Shown: in pieces, positions 1-7,934 of the stretch
Layout of the letters: every line of letters begins with the position of its first letter
How positions within the stretch are numbered: position 1 is the first letter of the stretch
NCBI GenBank assembly: GCA_001802645.1
Contig: MGZJ01000085.1
Span: 1-37,120 of the forward strand
DNA: 37,120 nucleotides
Direction: 5' to 3'
Source: Geobacteraceae bacterium GWC2_53_11
GTDB taxonomy: Bacteria > Desulfobacterota > Desulfuromonadia > Geobacterales > Pseudopelobacteraceae
Notes under the pieces: generated by a model
The model's input: only the letters and a program-made list of their open reading frames with translations
Told to the model about the DNA's origin: nothing
Database searches by the model: none
Made by a program: the position numbers and the translations under genes

Positions 1-139
1 AGACTGTTATACCCAGTTACTAAAACAACGATTATGCCGGGCACGATGCTAAAAAGCCCGACAGACTCCTAGGTATATGCTAAATGTAAAAGGCGGGTTA
101 AATCACGTCTTTTCTACATTCCAGGGGGGACCCTTGCAA

Positions 140-168
140 TTGACTTTACCATGCTACTCTGCTAGAAG
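140..168 (+). promoter_or_regulatory. Candidate sigma70 promoter for the M50 protease gene
   Basis: A TTGACT -35 box (140-145), a 17-base spacer and a TAGAAG -10 box (163-168) preceded by TG (extended -10) lie 34 bases before the ATG at 202. The -35 matches 5 of 6 and the -10 matches 4 of 6 consensus positions. The bases before it (1-139) hold no gene that I can support. Confidence 0.5.
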
Positions 169-201
169 AGGTGCAGATTTATTCAGTTCAAAGGACTTTA
201 C

Positions 202-882
202 ATGGAAAGTTTCTTTCTCAAGCTTTCGGTGATGCTTGTACCCGGTATGCTGGCAATTGTGTGTCATGAAGTTTCCCACGGGTATGTTGCCTGGCGTTTC
301 GGCGATCCGACCGCGAAGATGATGGGACGGTTGACGCTTAACCCTCTGAAGCATATTGATATTATTGGTACGCTCATGATATTTTTTATCGGTATTGGAT
401 GGGCCAAGCCGGTGCCGGTCGTGTTTGAAAATCTTCGTAATCCCAAGCGTGACATGATCTGGGTAGCGGCAGCCGGTCCAATTACCAACATCATTCTGGC
501 AACGGTGTCGGCTTTTTTGCTTCGGGGAGTGGTTTCGTTCAGCAACCCTGCTGCTTCCGGCTCACCGCTTGCCATGCTGGTAGAACCGGTAGTCCTTATG
601 CTGGCTTTTTCCGTTTATATCAATCTGCTGCTGGCTATCTTCAATATGATACCGGTGCCTCCTTTGGATGGCGGTCGCGTATTGGTCGGGCTGCTTCCCT
701 ATCGTCAGGCCGCTGCCTGGTCGCGCATCGAGCCGTACGGGATGATAATCATTATCGTTCTGGTGTTTTTTACCAATATGTTTTCATACATAATCTCCCC
801 GTTTCTTCGTATTGGTGTCCATCTGTTAGCTGGCCCGCAAAGTGATCTTGTTCTCAGTGTGACAAGGTTGATGATGCATTAA
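202..882 (+). CDS. Site-2 protease family (M50) membrane metalloprotease
   Basis: A 226-residue integral membrane protein of the M50 family, which cleaves substrates within or near the membrane. The zinc motif HEVSH is at residues 22-26 (H22, E23, H26) in the first membrane segment. The second metal motif, with N148 and D156 in NMIPVPPLDGG, lies in a later membrane segment. There is no PDZ domain, so it belongs to the short group (YwhC/SpoIVFB-like, 200-230 residues) rather than RseP. Hydrophobic segments run at about 8-28, 52-67, 86-108, 126-150 and 171-200. The ATG at 202 is the first reasonable start. An M29 aminopeptidase gene follows 25 bases later and may be co-transcribed. The substrate cannot be told from sequence. 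Confidence 0.88.
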   Translation: MESFFLKLSVMLVPGMLAIVCHEVSHGYVAWRFGDPTAKMMGRLTLNPLKHIDIIGTLMIFFIGIGWAKPVPVVFENLRNPKRDMIWVAAAGPITNIILATVSAFLLRGVVSFSNPAASGSPLAMLVEPVVLMLAFSVYINLLLAIFNMIPVPPLDGGRVLVGLLPYRQAAAWSRIEPYGMIIIIVLVFFTNMFSYIISPFLRIGVHLLAGPQSDLVLSVTRLMMH

Positions 883-907
883 ATTGCCTGCGGAATGAGA
901 GGTAGTG

Positions 908-2008
908 ATGAATGATCCGAGAATTAGACAGTTTGCTGAAATCCTGGTTGATTACTCAACCAGGGTTAAAAAAGGTGATGTCGTACTGATCAATTCCGCG
1001 GGGCTGGAAGCGCTGCCACTGGTCAAGGAGTTGTATGCCCTGTGTCTCGCGCGTGGGGCCGCATACGTTGAATACAACTTTTCAGTGCCGGAAATAGACC
1101 GGTATTTTTACAACAGTGCTACCAAACAGCAGTTGGCGCACTTTCCGCAGCATAAGCTGGATTTCTATAAGACGGTGACGGTTTATATCGGTATCTCGGC
1201 CGGAAACAATTCAATGGTCATGGCCAACGCCCGGCAGGAATCGGTGGTTGCCTATGCTAAACTGACCAGGCCCCTGATCGACCAGCGTGTCAAGCATACC
1301 CGCTGGTGCGTGACCCGCTATCCAACCCATGCTTCTGCCCAGGAAGCGCGCATGAGTCTGGATGAATACGAGGATTACCTGTTTTCAGCCTGTTGTATTG
1401 ACTGGAAAGCAGAGTCCAAAAAACAGGAAAAGCTGAAAAAGCTGATGGACCGAACCAAAAGTGTGCGTATTGTCGCACCCGATACGGATCTCCGTTTCAG
1501 CATTGACGGCCTGCCCGGCATTAAATGCGATGGCCGCCTTAACATGCCGGATGGCGAGGTGTTTTCGGCTCCGGTCAAAACCTCTGTCCAGGGGCATATC
1601 ACCTATAACTGTCCAAGTATCTATCAGGGTAAAGAGTACAACGGCGTCAGGTTCGAGTTTGCAGACGGCAGAATTGTCAAAGCCACTGCCGATGGCGGCA
1701 TGAGCAAAGCCCTTAATAAAATTCTGGATGCCGACGAGGGTGCCCGTTATATCGGTGAATTTGCCATTGGCGTCAACCCGGGGATTCGGCAGCCGATGCG
1801 CAATATTCTGTTTGATGAAAAGATCTTCGGCTCGATTCACTTCACTCCGGGACAGGCCTATGACGAGTGTGACAATGGCAACCGTTCGTCCGTACACTGG
1901 GATCTGGTGCGTATTCTTGCCGATGGAGAGATACTGTTTGACGACGTTTTGATACAGAAAAACGGGCGTTTTGTTCACAAAGAGCTACTGGACCTAAATC
2001 CTGCCTGA
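908..2008 (+). CDS. Aminopeptidase, M29 (AmpS/AmpT) family
   Basis: A 366-residue cytoplasmic metallo-aminopeptidase that would remove N-terminal residues from peptides using a two-metal centre. The C-terminal half carries the family's ligand-bearing motifs: YIGEFAIGVNPGI with the metal-binding Glu, ILFDEKIFGSIHFTPGQAY with Glu and His, and SVHWDLV with His and Asp. The length is slightly below the usual 370-410. I chose ATG 908 over the in-frame GTG 905, because AGAGG (898-902) sits 5 bases from the ATG but only 2 from the GTG. It follows the M50 protease closely and precedes two unrecognised genes on the same strand, so they probably share a transcript. Some M29 relatives are annotated only as leucyl aminopeptidase, and the specificity is unknown. 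Confidence 0.85.
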   Translation: MNDPRIRQFAEILVDYSTRVKKGDVVLINSAGLEALPLVKELYALCLARGAAYVEYNFSVPEIDRYFYNSATKQQLAHFPQHKLDFYKTVTVYIGISAGNNSMVMANARQESVVAYAKLTRPLIDQRVKHTRWCVTRYPTHASAQEARMSLDEYEDYLFSACCIDWKAESKKQEKLKKLMDRTKSVRIVAPDTDLRFSIDGLPGIKCDGRLNMPDGEVFSAPVKTSVQGHITYNCPSIYQGKEYNGVRFEFADGRIVKATADGGMSKALNKILDADEGARYIGEFAIGVNPGIRQPMRNILFDEKIFGSIHFTPGQAYDECDNGNRSSVHWDLVRILADGEILFDDVLIQKNGRFVHKELLDLNPA

Positions 2009-2018
2009 GAGAGTACAC

Positions 2019-2516
2019 ATGACGCACAGTCCTGAAATCGAATTTGAACATGATGATTTCGAGTTTGAAACCATAGACGAAGAGCTGCTGGTTGACGGTC
2101 GCTGTCAGCAGGTACTCAAACATTTCTACCTGAACCTCCAGCAACAGGGAATGTCTGCCGAGAGCGCCTCTGAACTGGCTTTCAGTGCGGACCTGTATCT
2201 GAGGGACTATCTGATTGATTTTGGCCGCCAGAATATCGTGCGTCCTCAACCGGGGATTGTTACTAAATTTGCCGGTTCCTGGTTTATCACCCACACGCTC
2301 GATCCTGAGTTTGCCATGCTGGAACGGCACCTGACGGCGATATCCGAATTGTACCGCTACCTGCATCGGCAGCACCTGATTTCTGCTGAAGAGCTCTCAT
2401 ATCTTTTAGATGAAGCCGGACAACAGGCCTTTTTCCAACAAAGGATTGAATCCTTTCTTAATCTTACCGGTGGCGGTTTCGGTGCATGGGATGCCGAGTG
2501 TCCGGCGTCGTTCTGA
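2019..2516 (+). CDS. Unrecognised 165-residue protein
   Basis: I do not recognise a family. The predicted protein is soluble and acidic at its N-terminus: residues 6-24 are rich in Asp, Glu and Phe. The body looks mainly alpha-helical, with a Leu/Ala-rich centre and a glycine-containing end (LTGGGFGAWDAE). There is no signal peptide or membrane segment. The ATG at 2019 lies 10 bases after the stop of the aminopeptidase, with a GAGAGAG SD-like stretch just upstream. The next gene starts 20 bases after its stop, so it sits inside a run of + strand genes that looks like one operon. The spacing, codon use and SD support a real gene, while the function is unknown. Confidence 0.7.
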   Translation: MTHSPEIEFEHDDFEFETIDEELLVDGRCQQVLKHFYLNLQQQGMSAESASELAFSADLYLRDYLIDFGRQNIVRPQPGIVTKFAGSWFITHTLDPEFAMLERHLTAISELYRYLHRQHLISAEELSYLLDEAGQQAFFQQRIESFLNLTGGGFGAWDAECPASF

Positions 2517-2536
2517 CCGTCGTGGGGTAGCTTGTA

Positions 2537-2938
2537 ATGGCATGCAAACAAAAAAAGCAGATTGTTATTACCATTCTTGATCAGAAACACCTGAGAGATG
2601 ATTGGTACATTGATTTCGATGGTCAGGAATTCCAAAAGTTTCTGCCGGGATTGATCAAGGAAATGAAGCGGTTGGGTGTGGAGTTGTCGGTCCAGCGCAA
2701 TCGGGAAACAGTTATTTCTGTCAACAGCTATGCGGACTTGTTGAATGTGGTGAAAATATCGTCACCCCAGGATGGTCATAGCAACCAGTGTGTCGGGCAT
2801 ATCATCGGAAAAAGTCAGCGGCTGGATATAATGGAGGATATTGGCACAGCGGTCAGACGCATTGCGTTTGCTCCTGAAACAATCGCCCCCTCCAGTGAAT
2901 TCAGGAAAGTATGTCATAACTGCGGCTGTGGATGTTAG
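2537..2938 (+). CDS. Unrecognised 133-residue protein with CxxCxCxC tail
   Basis: I do not recognise this family. The first 110 residues look like a small alpha/beta domain with alternating hydrophobic strands (QIVITILDQ, ELSVQRNRETVISVNSY). The protein ends in CHNCGCGC (residues 126-133), with Cys at 126, 129, 131 and 133, and C3 lies near the N-terminus. Such a terminal Cys cluster could bind a metal or an iron-sulfur centre, or act in redox; this is inference. There is no signal peptide. It lies 20 bases after the preceding hypothetical gene and 40 bases before the HDOD gene, all on the same strand. Confidence 0.72.
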   Translation: MACKQKKQIVITILDQKHLRDDWYIDFDGQEFQKFLPGLIKEMKRLGVELSVQRNRETVISVNSYADLLNVVKISSPQDGHSNQCVGHIIGKSQRLDIMEDIGTAVRRIAFAPETIAPSSEFRKVCHNCGCGC

Positions 2939-2978
2939 AGTGGTGTGCCCAAATTATTAGTTGGTAAGGAGTCTTGAC

Positions 2979-3824
2979 ATGTCAACAGCATCAATACCGG
3001 AAACCGTACGAAGGTTGCTGGCATCGCAGCCGATCGAGTTGCCGATCTTTCATCCGGTTGCCTTAAAGCTGCAGAGAATGCTGTCTAATTACGATTTTAC
3101 GGTTGATGAAGTTGCTCAGGTTGCCAATGAGGATATGTCTTTGGCGAGTCAGATGCTCAAGATTGCCAACTCGCCCATGTACATGGGGCGCTCCAAGGTT
3201 GCGACGATCAAGGAAGCGGTTATCCGGCTTGGCGCCCAGCAGGTTATCAATCTGGTCATTGCGGCTTCGCAGGCGTCGGCTCATACCTCGTCAAATCAGG
3301 CGCTTGATCACTACATGAAAGAGATGTGGATTCACAGCCATGGCTGCGCTCTCGGGGCCCGCTGGCTGGCCCATTCCTGCGGCATGCGCGGTGTGGCTGA
3401 CGAAACGTACCTTGCCGCGCTTCTTCATGACGTTGGCAAGTTGTATCTGTTGAAATCAATTGAGAAGCTGGTGGGAGCAGGGGTGATCAATTCACTCTTT
3501 GATGACGAGCTGATCCTGGAAATATTCGATGCGATGCACGTCGAGCAGGGGTATCGCATGATGCAGCACTGGAATTTTCCGGCAATGTACTGCGACGTGA
3601 TAAGGGATCACCATGCTGAACAATGGGATACGGTCAACAAGATGCTGGCTATTGTCCGGTTTGTCAACATGGCTTGTCACCGGGTCGGACTTGGATTGAA
3701 GCACGACCCGGATCTTGTCCTCATTGACACCAATGAAGCAGAAATACTGGATATCACTGATACCCAGATTGTTGAGCTTGAGTCAATGCTGGAGGAATCA
3801 CGGGAAGTCGCGCTAGAGGGGTAA
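2979..3824 (+). CDS. HDOD-domain signalling protein
   Basis: A 281-residue cytoplasmic protein dominated by an HDOD domain (about residues 18-220), a relative of HD phosphohydrolases found in bacterial signal-transduction proteins. Landmarks are VAQVANEDMSLASQMLKIAN near 45-64, the IKEAVIRLGAQQV helix near 77-89, and LLHDVGKLYLL, where H150-D151 retains the HD pair. A short helical C-terminus of about 60 residues follows, with no GGDEF or receiver domain. ATG 2979 is preferred over an upstream in-frame TTG at 2961, because AAGGAG (2966-2971) lies 7 bases before the ATG. Many HDOD proteins have no shown enzyme activity and act in taxis, motility or second-messenger circuits. The role here is open. 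Confidence 0.87.
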   Translation: MSTASIPETVRRLLASQPIELPIFHPVALKLQRMLSNYDFTVDEVAQVANEDMSLASQMLKIANSPMYMGRSKVATIKEAVIRLGAQQVINLVIAASQASAHTSSNQALDHYMKEMWIHSHGCALGARWLAHSCGMRGVADETYLAALLHDVGKLYLLKSIEKLVGAGVINSLFDDELILEIFDAMHVEQGYRMMQHWNFPAMYCDVIRDHHAEQWDTVNKMLAIVRFVNMACHRVGLGLKHDPDLVLIDTNEAEILDITDTQIVELESMLEESREVALEG

Positions 3825-3859
3825 CACCCTGCAAGGCACTGCTCTGCAAAGTCGCGTCA

Positions 3860-4042
3860 CTACTCTATGGGGGCAGGCTCGCACAGGTTGTCGGCACAAT
3901 TTGCCTCGCCGCCACACGTAAAACAGTAGAATTTCGGATCACTGGTGACAGCGGCAATTTCGTCATGCAGTCCGTTGCTCCTCAGCATGCAAAGATGGCC
4001 ATGGTGATCGGCTCCACAGCGGCATTGTGTTTTGGTTGTCAT
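3860..4042 (-). CDS. Small Cys-rich putative zinc-binding protein (60 aa)
   Basis: A 60-residue protein with seven cysteines (7, 9, 18, 40, 43, 49, 54) and three His near the first group. CRC-ADHHGHLC forms one cluster and CFTC-GGEANC-DNLC the other, a layout typical of small metal-binding proteins. The ATG at 4042 is fixed by a good GAGGAG SD 7 bases upstream; a longer frame reaching 4084 has no SD. It is the only - strand gene in the first 9 kb. It converges with the HDOD gene (35 bases between stops) and diverges from rfbB. There is no signal peptide. The regular Cys spacing and the SD argue for a real gene. Function unknown. Confidence 0.65.
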   Translation of the reverse strand: MTTKTQCRCGADHHGHLCMLRSNGLHDEIAAVTSDPKFYCFTCGGEANCADNLCEPAPIE

Positions 4043-4149
4043 GGCGGTTCTCCTCGGATGGTGGCTTGAAAACTGCGCAACCATACCAGAACCTCTGAAA
4101 AAAAAATAGTCTGTGAACAGAACTTTTGTATCGGAAAGGAATTATTAAC

Positions 4150-5223
4150 GTGTCGTTTACCCCTACGTCTCTTCTTGTTACCGGAGGGGCCGGATTTATC
4201 GGCTCCAATTTCATTCATTCTTTCATTGCCAACAATCCGGAAAGCATGGTCACCAACCTGGATTGTCTGACCTATGCCGGCAATCTGAAAAACCTGACCG
4301 CACTGGAAGGGAATTCTCATTACCGTTTTGTCAAAGGCGACATCGGCGATGCGCTCCTGGTGTCACAGTTGCTGGCTGATCACAAGATTGATGCTGTTGT
4401 GCATTTTGCCGCTGAATCTCACGTTGACCGCTCCATAACCGGCCCGGAAATTTTTGTCCGGACGAACGTGCTCGGCACGCAGGTCCTCCTGGAAGAGAGC
4501 CGCAAGCATTGGCAGTCCGGTGCTGTGGCCGACTTCCGGTATCTTCAGATATCAACCGATGAAGTCTACGGCAGCCTCGGCGATACTGGGTACTTTACCG
4601 AAGAGACTCCGCTTGCCGCCAATTCTCCCTATTCGGCCAGCAAAGCCGGGGCAGATCTGCTGGTGCGTGCCTATCATGAAACCTTCGGTATGCCGACACT
4701 GAACACCCGCTGTTCCAACAATTACGGTCCCTACCATTTCCCAGAAAAGCTGATTCCGCTTCTGATCCATAACATCATCAATAAGAAGCCTCTGCCGGTC
4801 TACGGCGACGGCCTGAATGTCCGCGACTGGCTGCATGTGCGTGATCATGCGGTGGCAATTGAAACGGTGCTCAAAAAGGCTGCACCAGGGGCGGTCTATA
4901 ATATCGGCGGCAACAATGAGTGGAAAAATATCGACATCGTCAACCTGGTTTGCGATCTGCTGGATGAGCGGCTCGGACGTGTGCGCGGAGAGAATCGAAC
5001 GCTGATATCATTTGTCAAGGATCGGCTCGGCCATGACCGTCGCTATGCTATCGACGCCTCGCGGCTCAAAGACGATCTTGGCTGGACTCCTGCCTATACC
5101 TTCGAACAGGGGATTGCCGAAACAATCGACTGGTACCTCGCCAATCAGGAGTGGGTGGCCGAAGTCACGTCCGGAGCGTACCGTGAATACTACCAGCATC
5201 AGTACGGCGGAGGTGTCTCTTGA
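4150..5223 (+). CDS. rfbB: dTDP-glucose 4,6-dehydratase
   Basis: A 357-residue extended short-chain dehydrogenase/reductase that converts dTDP-glucose to dTDP-4-keto-6-deoxyglucose, the second step of dTDP-L-rhamnose synthesis for surface polysaccharide. The NAD-binding GGAGFIGS is at 12-19, the family's STDEVYG with catalytic Asp/Glu at 135-141, and the active-site YSASK at 161-165 (Y161, K165). NNYGPYHFPEKLIPL and VYGDGLNVRDWLHV are further family blocks. GTG 4150 is chosen because AAAGGA (4135-4140) lies 9 bases upstream, whereas a TTG at 4126 has no SD. The length matches the family. It overlaps rfbD by four bases. rfbA and rfbC are not in the window. Confidence 0.93.
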   Translation: MSFTPTSLLVTGGAGFIGSNFIHSFIANNPESMVTNLDCLTYAGNLKNLTALEGNSHYRFVKGDIGDALLVSQLLADHKIDAVVHFAAESHVDRSITGPEIFVRTNVLGTQVLLEESRKHWQSGAVADFRYLQISTDEVYGSLGDTGYFTEETPLAANSPYSASKAGADLLVRAYHETFGMPTLNTRCSNNYGPYHFPEKLIPLLIHNIINKKPLPVYGDGLNVRDWLHVRDHAVAIETVLKKAAPGAVYNIGGNNEWKNIDIVNLVCDLLDERLGRVRGENRTLISFVKDRLGHDRRYAIDASRLKDDLGWTPAYTFEQGIAETIDWYLANQEWVAEVTSGAYREYYQHQYGGGVS

Positions 5224-6056
5224 TTCTGGTGGTCGGAGCACGTGGAATGCTGGGTCAGGATCTGATGGCGCTTTTGGGAGCCAGAGGGCACGGTGTTGAT
5301 ATTGACGAGATTGATATTACCTCGCCCGAATCGGTGATGAAGGTTGTTGGTGACCTGAAACCTGAAGTAGTCGTCAATTGTGCCGCATATACCGACGTGG
5401 ATGGTTGTGAAAGCAATACGGAAACGGCGATGGCTGTCAATGGCGAAGGGGTCGCATATCTGGCCATGGCGTGCCGGGATCTTGGAGCCTTATTGGTGCA
5501 GGTAAGCACTGATTACGTGTTTGATGGCGGCAAGGGTAGACCCTACGTCGAGGATGATGCCCCCTGTCCGCTCAGTGTGTACGGCGAATCAAAGCTGGCG
5601 GGAGAGATGAACGCCGCATTCAGTCCTGAACATCTGATCGTGCGTACCCAGTGGCTGTACGGTCTGCACGGCAAGAACTTTGTGGAAACCATGTTGCGGC
5701 TTGGCGCTGAAAAAGATGAACTGACCGTCGTTGACGATCAGATCGGCTCGCCGACATGGACCGTGGATCTGGCGCGGGCAATTATCGCCCTGATCGATAA
5801 CGGTTGCCGGGGTATTTACCATGCGGCCAATGCGGAGTACTGCTCGTGGAACGGCTTTGCCAAAGCAATCTTCGAGGAACAGGGGCTACCGGTTTCAGTC
5901 AAGCCCATGACCACGACCGAGTTGAACCGGCCGGCCCGGCGTCCGCTCTATTCTACCCTGGAATGCAGTAAACTTGCAGCTGATGCGGGTTTTCAGCCGC
6001 AACCATGGCGTAGCGCTCTCCAGGAATATCTGGAAATTCGTACAGCTGCACTTTGA
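5220..6056 (+). CDS. rfbD: dTDP-4-dehydrorhamnose reductase
   Basis: A 278-residue NAD(P)H-dependent reductase for the last step of dTDP-L-rhamnose formation. The Rossmann motif GARGMLG is at 6-12, the characteristic STDYVFDG at 96-103 and the catalytic YGESK at 121-125 (Y121, K125). The start is a TTG that overlaps the rfbB stop as TTGA. GGAGGT (5209-5214), five bases upstream, makes this start convincing and implies translational coupling with rfbB. The size fits the family (280-300 residues). The epimerase RfbC and thymidylyltransferase RfbA that complete the pathway must be encoded elsewhere. Confidence 0.92.
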   Translation: MILVVGARGMLGQDLMALLGARGHGVDIDEIDITSPESVMKVVGDLKPEVVVNCAAYTDVDGCESNTETAMAVNGEGVAYLAMACRDLGALLVQVSTDYVFDGGKGRPYVEDDAPCPLSVYGESKLAGEMNAAFSPEHLIVRTQWLYGLHGKNFVETMLRLGAEKDELTVVDDQIGSPTWTVDLARAIIALIDNGCRGIYHAANAEYCSWNGFAKAIFEEQGLPVSVKPMTTTELNRPARRPLYSTLECSKLAADAGFQPQPWRSALQEYLEIRTAAL

Positions 6057-6067
6057 GGGGATACCAA

Positions 6068-6619
6068 TTGAACCTGGCGAATGCCCCTATGCCTGCTAGC
6101 ACACCTCTCAGGCATATATTACTGCTGTTGTGCTGCATCTGCCTCCTCTCGGTCTGCGCCGGATGTGCCGCCTCCTCTGCAACGGTTATTGAGGAGGAGG
6201 TCGTTACGAATCCCAAGCCGATGTTTAATTATACAGCACTGGTAATTCGTGACCTTGACCTGAAAAGGGAGATGTACACTGATTCTCCCGAAGCGGGAAT
6301 GAGCCAGCGTGAGCGTCGCTATTCGAAACTCCCCGGGGAGTTGTCCGATCATATCGAACGTTATGTCAAGTCACACCGCACCTATAAAACAATATCCCGT
6401 GACGGTGCAGCCGATGCTTCGACCTTGGTTCTGACGGGAAGATTTATCCGGCTTGGCCGGTTCAAAATTTCGGTCATAGTCAGTTTGCGGGATGGTGCCA
6501 GTGGTCAGGAAGTTGCCTACTTTCGTCAGACCCTGTGGGATGTTCTCGATACGACGGATACGGTCAGCCAGTTGGGGCGCGAAGTCGCGGATTTTATTGA
6601 CCGGATTCAATACAAGTAA
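6068..6619 (+). CDS. Putative lipoprotein, DUF4410-like
   Basis: A protein of about 183 residues with an N-terminal signal (PLRHILLLLCCICLLSV) ending in the lipobox-like CAGC, so probably a lipidated envelope protein. The mature part alternates beta strands and helices (TALVIRDLDL, STLVLTGRFIRLGRF, ISVIVSLRDGASGQEVAYF, then REVADFIDRI). This resembles DUF4410-type lipoproteins, but the assignment is tentative. TTG 6068 is preferred because GAGGGG (6055-6060) lies 7 bases before it. Other possibilities are a TTG at 6053, overlapping the rfbD stop but with no SD, and an ATG at 6089. Closeness to rfbD suggests co-transcription and an envelope or polysaccharide role. Confidence 0.7.
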   Translation: MNLANAPMPASTPLRHILLLLCCICLLSVCAGCAASSATVIEEEVVTNPKPMFNYTALVIRDLDLKREMYTDSPEAGMSQRERRYSKLPGELSDHIERYVKSHRTYKTISRDGAADASTLVLTGRFIRLGRFKISVIVSLRDGASGQEVAYFRQTLWDVLDTTDTVSQLGREVADFIDRIQYK

Positions 6620-6686
6620 CGGCGGTTTCTGTTAGTTTGCGGGAAGGGGCACAGGCTCAGCATGTTGCTGACGAACCGTCGCCCCG

Positions 6687-6717
6687 TTGTAGAACCTGAA
6701 ACAGTTTTTTTTATTCT
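6687..6717 (+). promoter_or_regulatory. Possible promoter of the biotin operon
   Basis: TTGTAG (6687-6692) and an AT-rich stretch with TTTATT (6710-6715, 17-base spacing) or TATTCT (6712-6717, 19-base spacing) form a weak sigma70-like promoter. It would start transcription near 6722-6724, at the left edge of the candidate BirA operator. The only independent support is this position. Confidence 0.35.
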
Positions 6718-6719
6718 GA

Positions 6720-6751
6720 TTGTCAACCTGTTGTTGTGAGACAGTTGACAA
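6720..6751 (+). promoter_or_regulatory. Candidate BirA operator upstream of bioF
   Basis: TTGTCAACC (6720-6728) and AGTTGACAA (6743-6751) form an inverted repeat with a 14-base spacer; eight outer bases of each half are perfectly complementary. The general bacterial BirA box is TTGTAAACC-N14/15-GGTTTACAA. A variant with C in place of A (TTGTCAACC) is, as I recall, the published prediction for deltaproteobacteria. The right half overlaps the bioF SD (AAGGGG, 6750-6755). This is where a biotin repressor would act. Confidence 0.72.
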
Positions 6752-6761
6752 GGGGCGTGTG

Positions 6762-7934
6762 ATGCAACGCACAATATGCAATGAGTTGGATGAAATCAAG
6801 GGGCGTGGACTGCTGCGGAGTACGAAGATGATCAGCGGCAGGCAGTCGTCACACGTTGTGTGCAACGGTAGCGACGTGCTGATGCTCTGCTCAAACAATT
6901 ACCTGGGGCTGGCCGATCATCCCGCTCTGGCGGCTGCTTCCCGGACGGCAATTGAACAGTACGGCACATCAAGCGGTGCCTCGCGCCTGGTATCCGGAAC
7001 GATGGAGCTTCACGAACAGCTGGAGCGTACGGTTGCCACCTTCAAAAAATGTGAGGCGGCCTTGCTTTTCAATAGCGGGTATGCTGCAAATACCGGCATT
7101 ATTCCGGCTCTGGCCGGGCGTGGCGATGTCATCTTTTCCGACCGGCTCAACCATGCCAGTATTGTTGATGGAATCATGCTTTCCGGTGCTCGCCTGGTAC
7201 GCTATCAGCATGGCGATTTCGGTCAGCTTGCGAAGCTTATGGAAAAGCATGGCAAGGGGCGCTGCCTGATTGTGACCGACGGTGTCTTCAGTATGGATGG
7301 CGATATTGCTCCTTTGGCGGAGCTGGCCAGGCTCAAGCGCACCCATGGGGCTCTGCTTATGGTTGACGATGCCCATGGCTGCGGAGTTCTTGGTGAGCAG
7401 GGGCGGGGAAGCGCCGAAATGTCGGGCGTCGGGAGTGAAATAGATATTCAGATGGGAACGTTCGGTAAAGCGCTGGGGAGCTTTGGCGCATACGCTGCTT
7501 TTTCGGCTGAAGTACGTGAGCTGTTAATCAACCGGGCGCGCAGCTTTATTTTTTCAACGTCATTACCCCCTGCAGTCGTGGCTGCCTCGCTGGCGGCTGT
7601 TGAGCTCGTGCAGACTCCGGAAGGGGATGACCTGAGAAGACAGTTGCGTACCAACACCATTTTCTTCAGAAACAGTCTGTTGGAGGCCGGTTTCAACATT
7701 CCTGATGGCGTCACCCAGATTGTGCCGATTGTCGTCGGTTCGGCAGATACGACCATGCAGTTTTCTGAAGCGCTGCTTGCCGAAGGGGTGTTTGCCCAGG
7801 GTATCCGACCTCCCACGGTCCCCGTCGGCACAAGTCGTCTCCGTTTCACTTTGATGGCCACTCATACGCATGACGATCTGGCCGATGCGGGTGAGAAAAT
7901 CTGCCGTATCGGCAAGCGTCTTGGAGTCGTATAA
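6762..7934 (+). CDS. bioF: 8-amino-7-oxononanoate synthase
   Basis: A 390-residue PLP enzyme of the alpha-oxoamine synthase family, which condenses pimeloyl-ACP/CoA with L-alanine in biotin synthesis. Visible landmarks are SNNYLGL (44-50), [13 protein letters not shown] (68-80), [15 protein letters not shown] (103-117), [11 protein letters not shown] (127-137), [11 protein letters not shown] (201-211) and the PLP lysine K236 in [16 protein letters not shown] 6762 has AAGGGG 6 bases upstream. The same family includes 2-amino-3-ketobutyrate CoA ligase (Kbl), but bioH and bioC directly downstream and the BirA-like site upstream favour BioF. It overlaps bioH by one base (TAATG). bioA, bioB and bioD are absent from the window. 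Confidence 0.92.
   Translation: MQRTICNELDEIKGRGLLRSTKMISGRQSSHVVCNGSDVLMLCSNNYLGLADHPALAAASRTAIEQYGTSSGASRLVSGTMELHEQLERTVATFKKCEAALLFNSGYAANTGIIPALAGRGDVIFSDRLNHASIVDGIMLSGARLVRYQHGDFGQLAKLMEKHGKGRCLIVTDGVFSMDGDIAPLAELARLKRTHGALLMVDDAHGCGVLGEQGRGSAEMSGVGSEIDIQMGTFGKALGSFGAYAAFSAEVRELLINRARSFIFSTSLPPAVVAASLAAVELVQTPEGDDLRRQLRTNTIFFRNSLLEAGFNIPDGVTQIVPIVVGSADTTMQFSEALLAEGVFAQGIRPPTVPVGTSRLRFTLMATHTHDDLADAGEKICRIGKRLGVV

Noticed and set aside
38..60. CGGGC/GCCCG inverted repeat at the window start
   Set aside because: The stem is only 5 bp with no T-run, and it is expected by chance at this base composition.
1385..1978. Minus-strand open frame of 197 codons
   Set aside because: It lies wholly inside the M29 aminopeptidase gene, with no SD and no recognisable domain.
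4110..4121. TCTGT-GA-ACAGA dyad before rfbB as an operator
   Set aside because: It is a 5-bp dyad with nothing else to support it; too weak to list as a site.
6657..6671. TCAGC/GCTGA hairpin as a terminator of the rfb transcript
   Set aside because: The stem is 5 bp and is not followed by T residues; the T-run at 6705-6712 lies too far away.
6762..7934. Reading this gene as 2-amino-3-ketobutyrate CoA ligase (kbl)
   Set aside because: The families are close in sequence, but there is no tdh neighbour, and bioH, bioC and the BirA-like site favour bioF.
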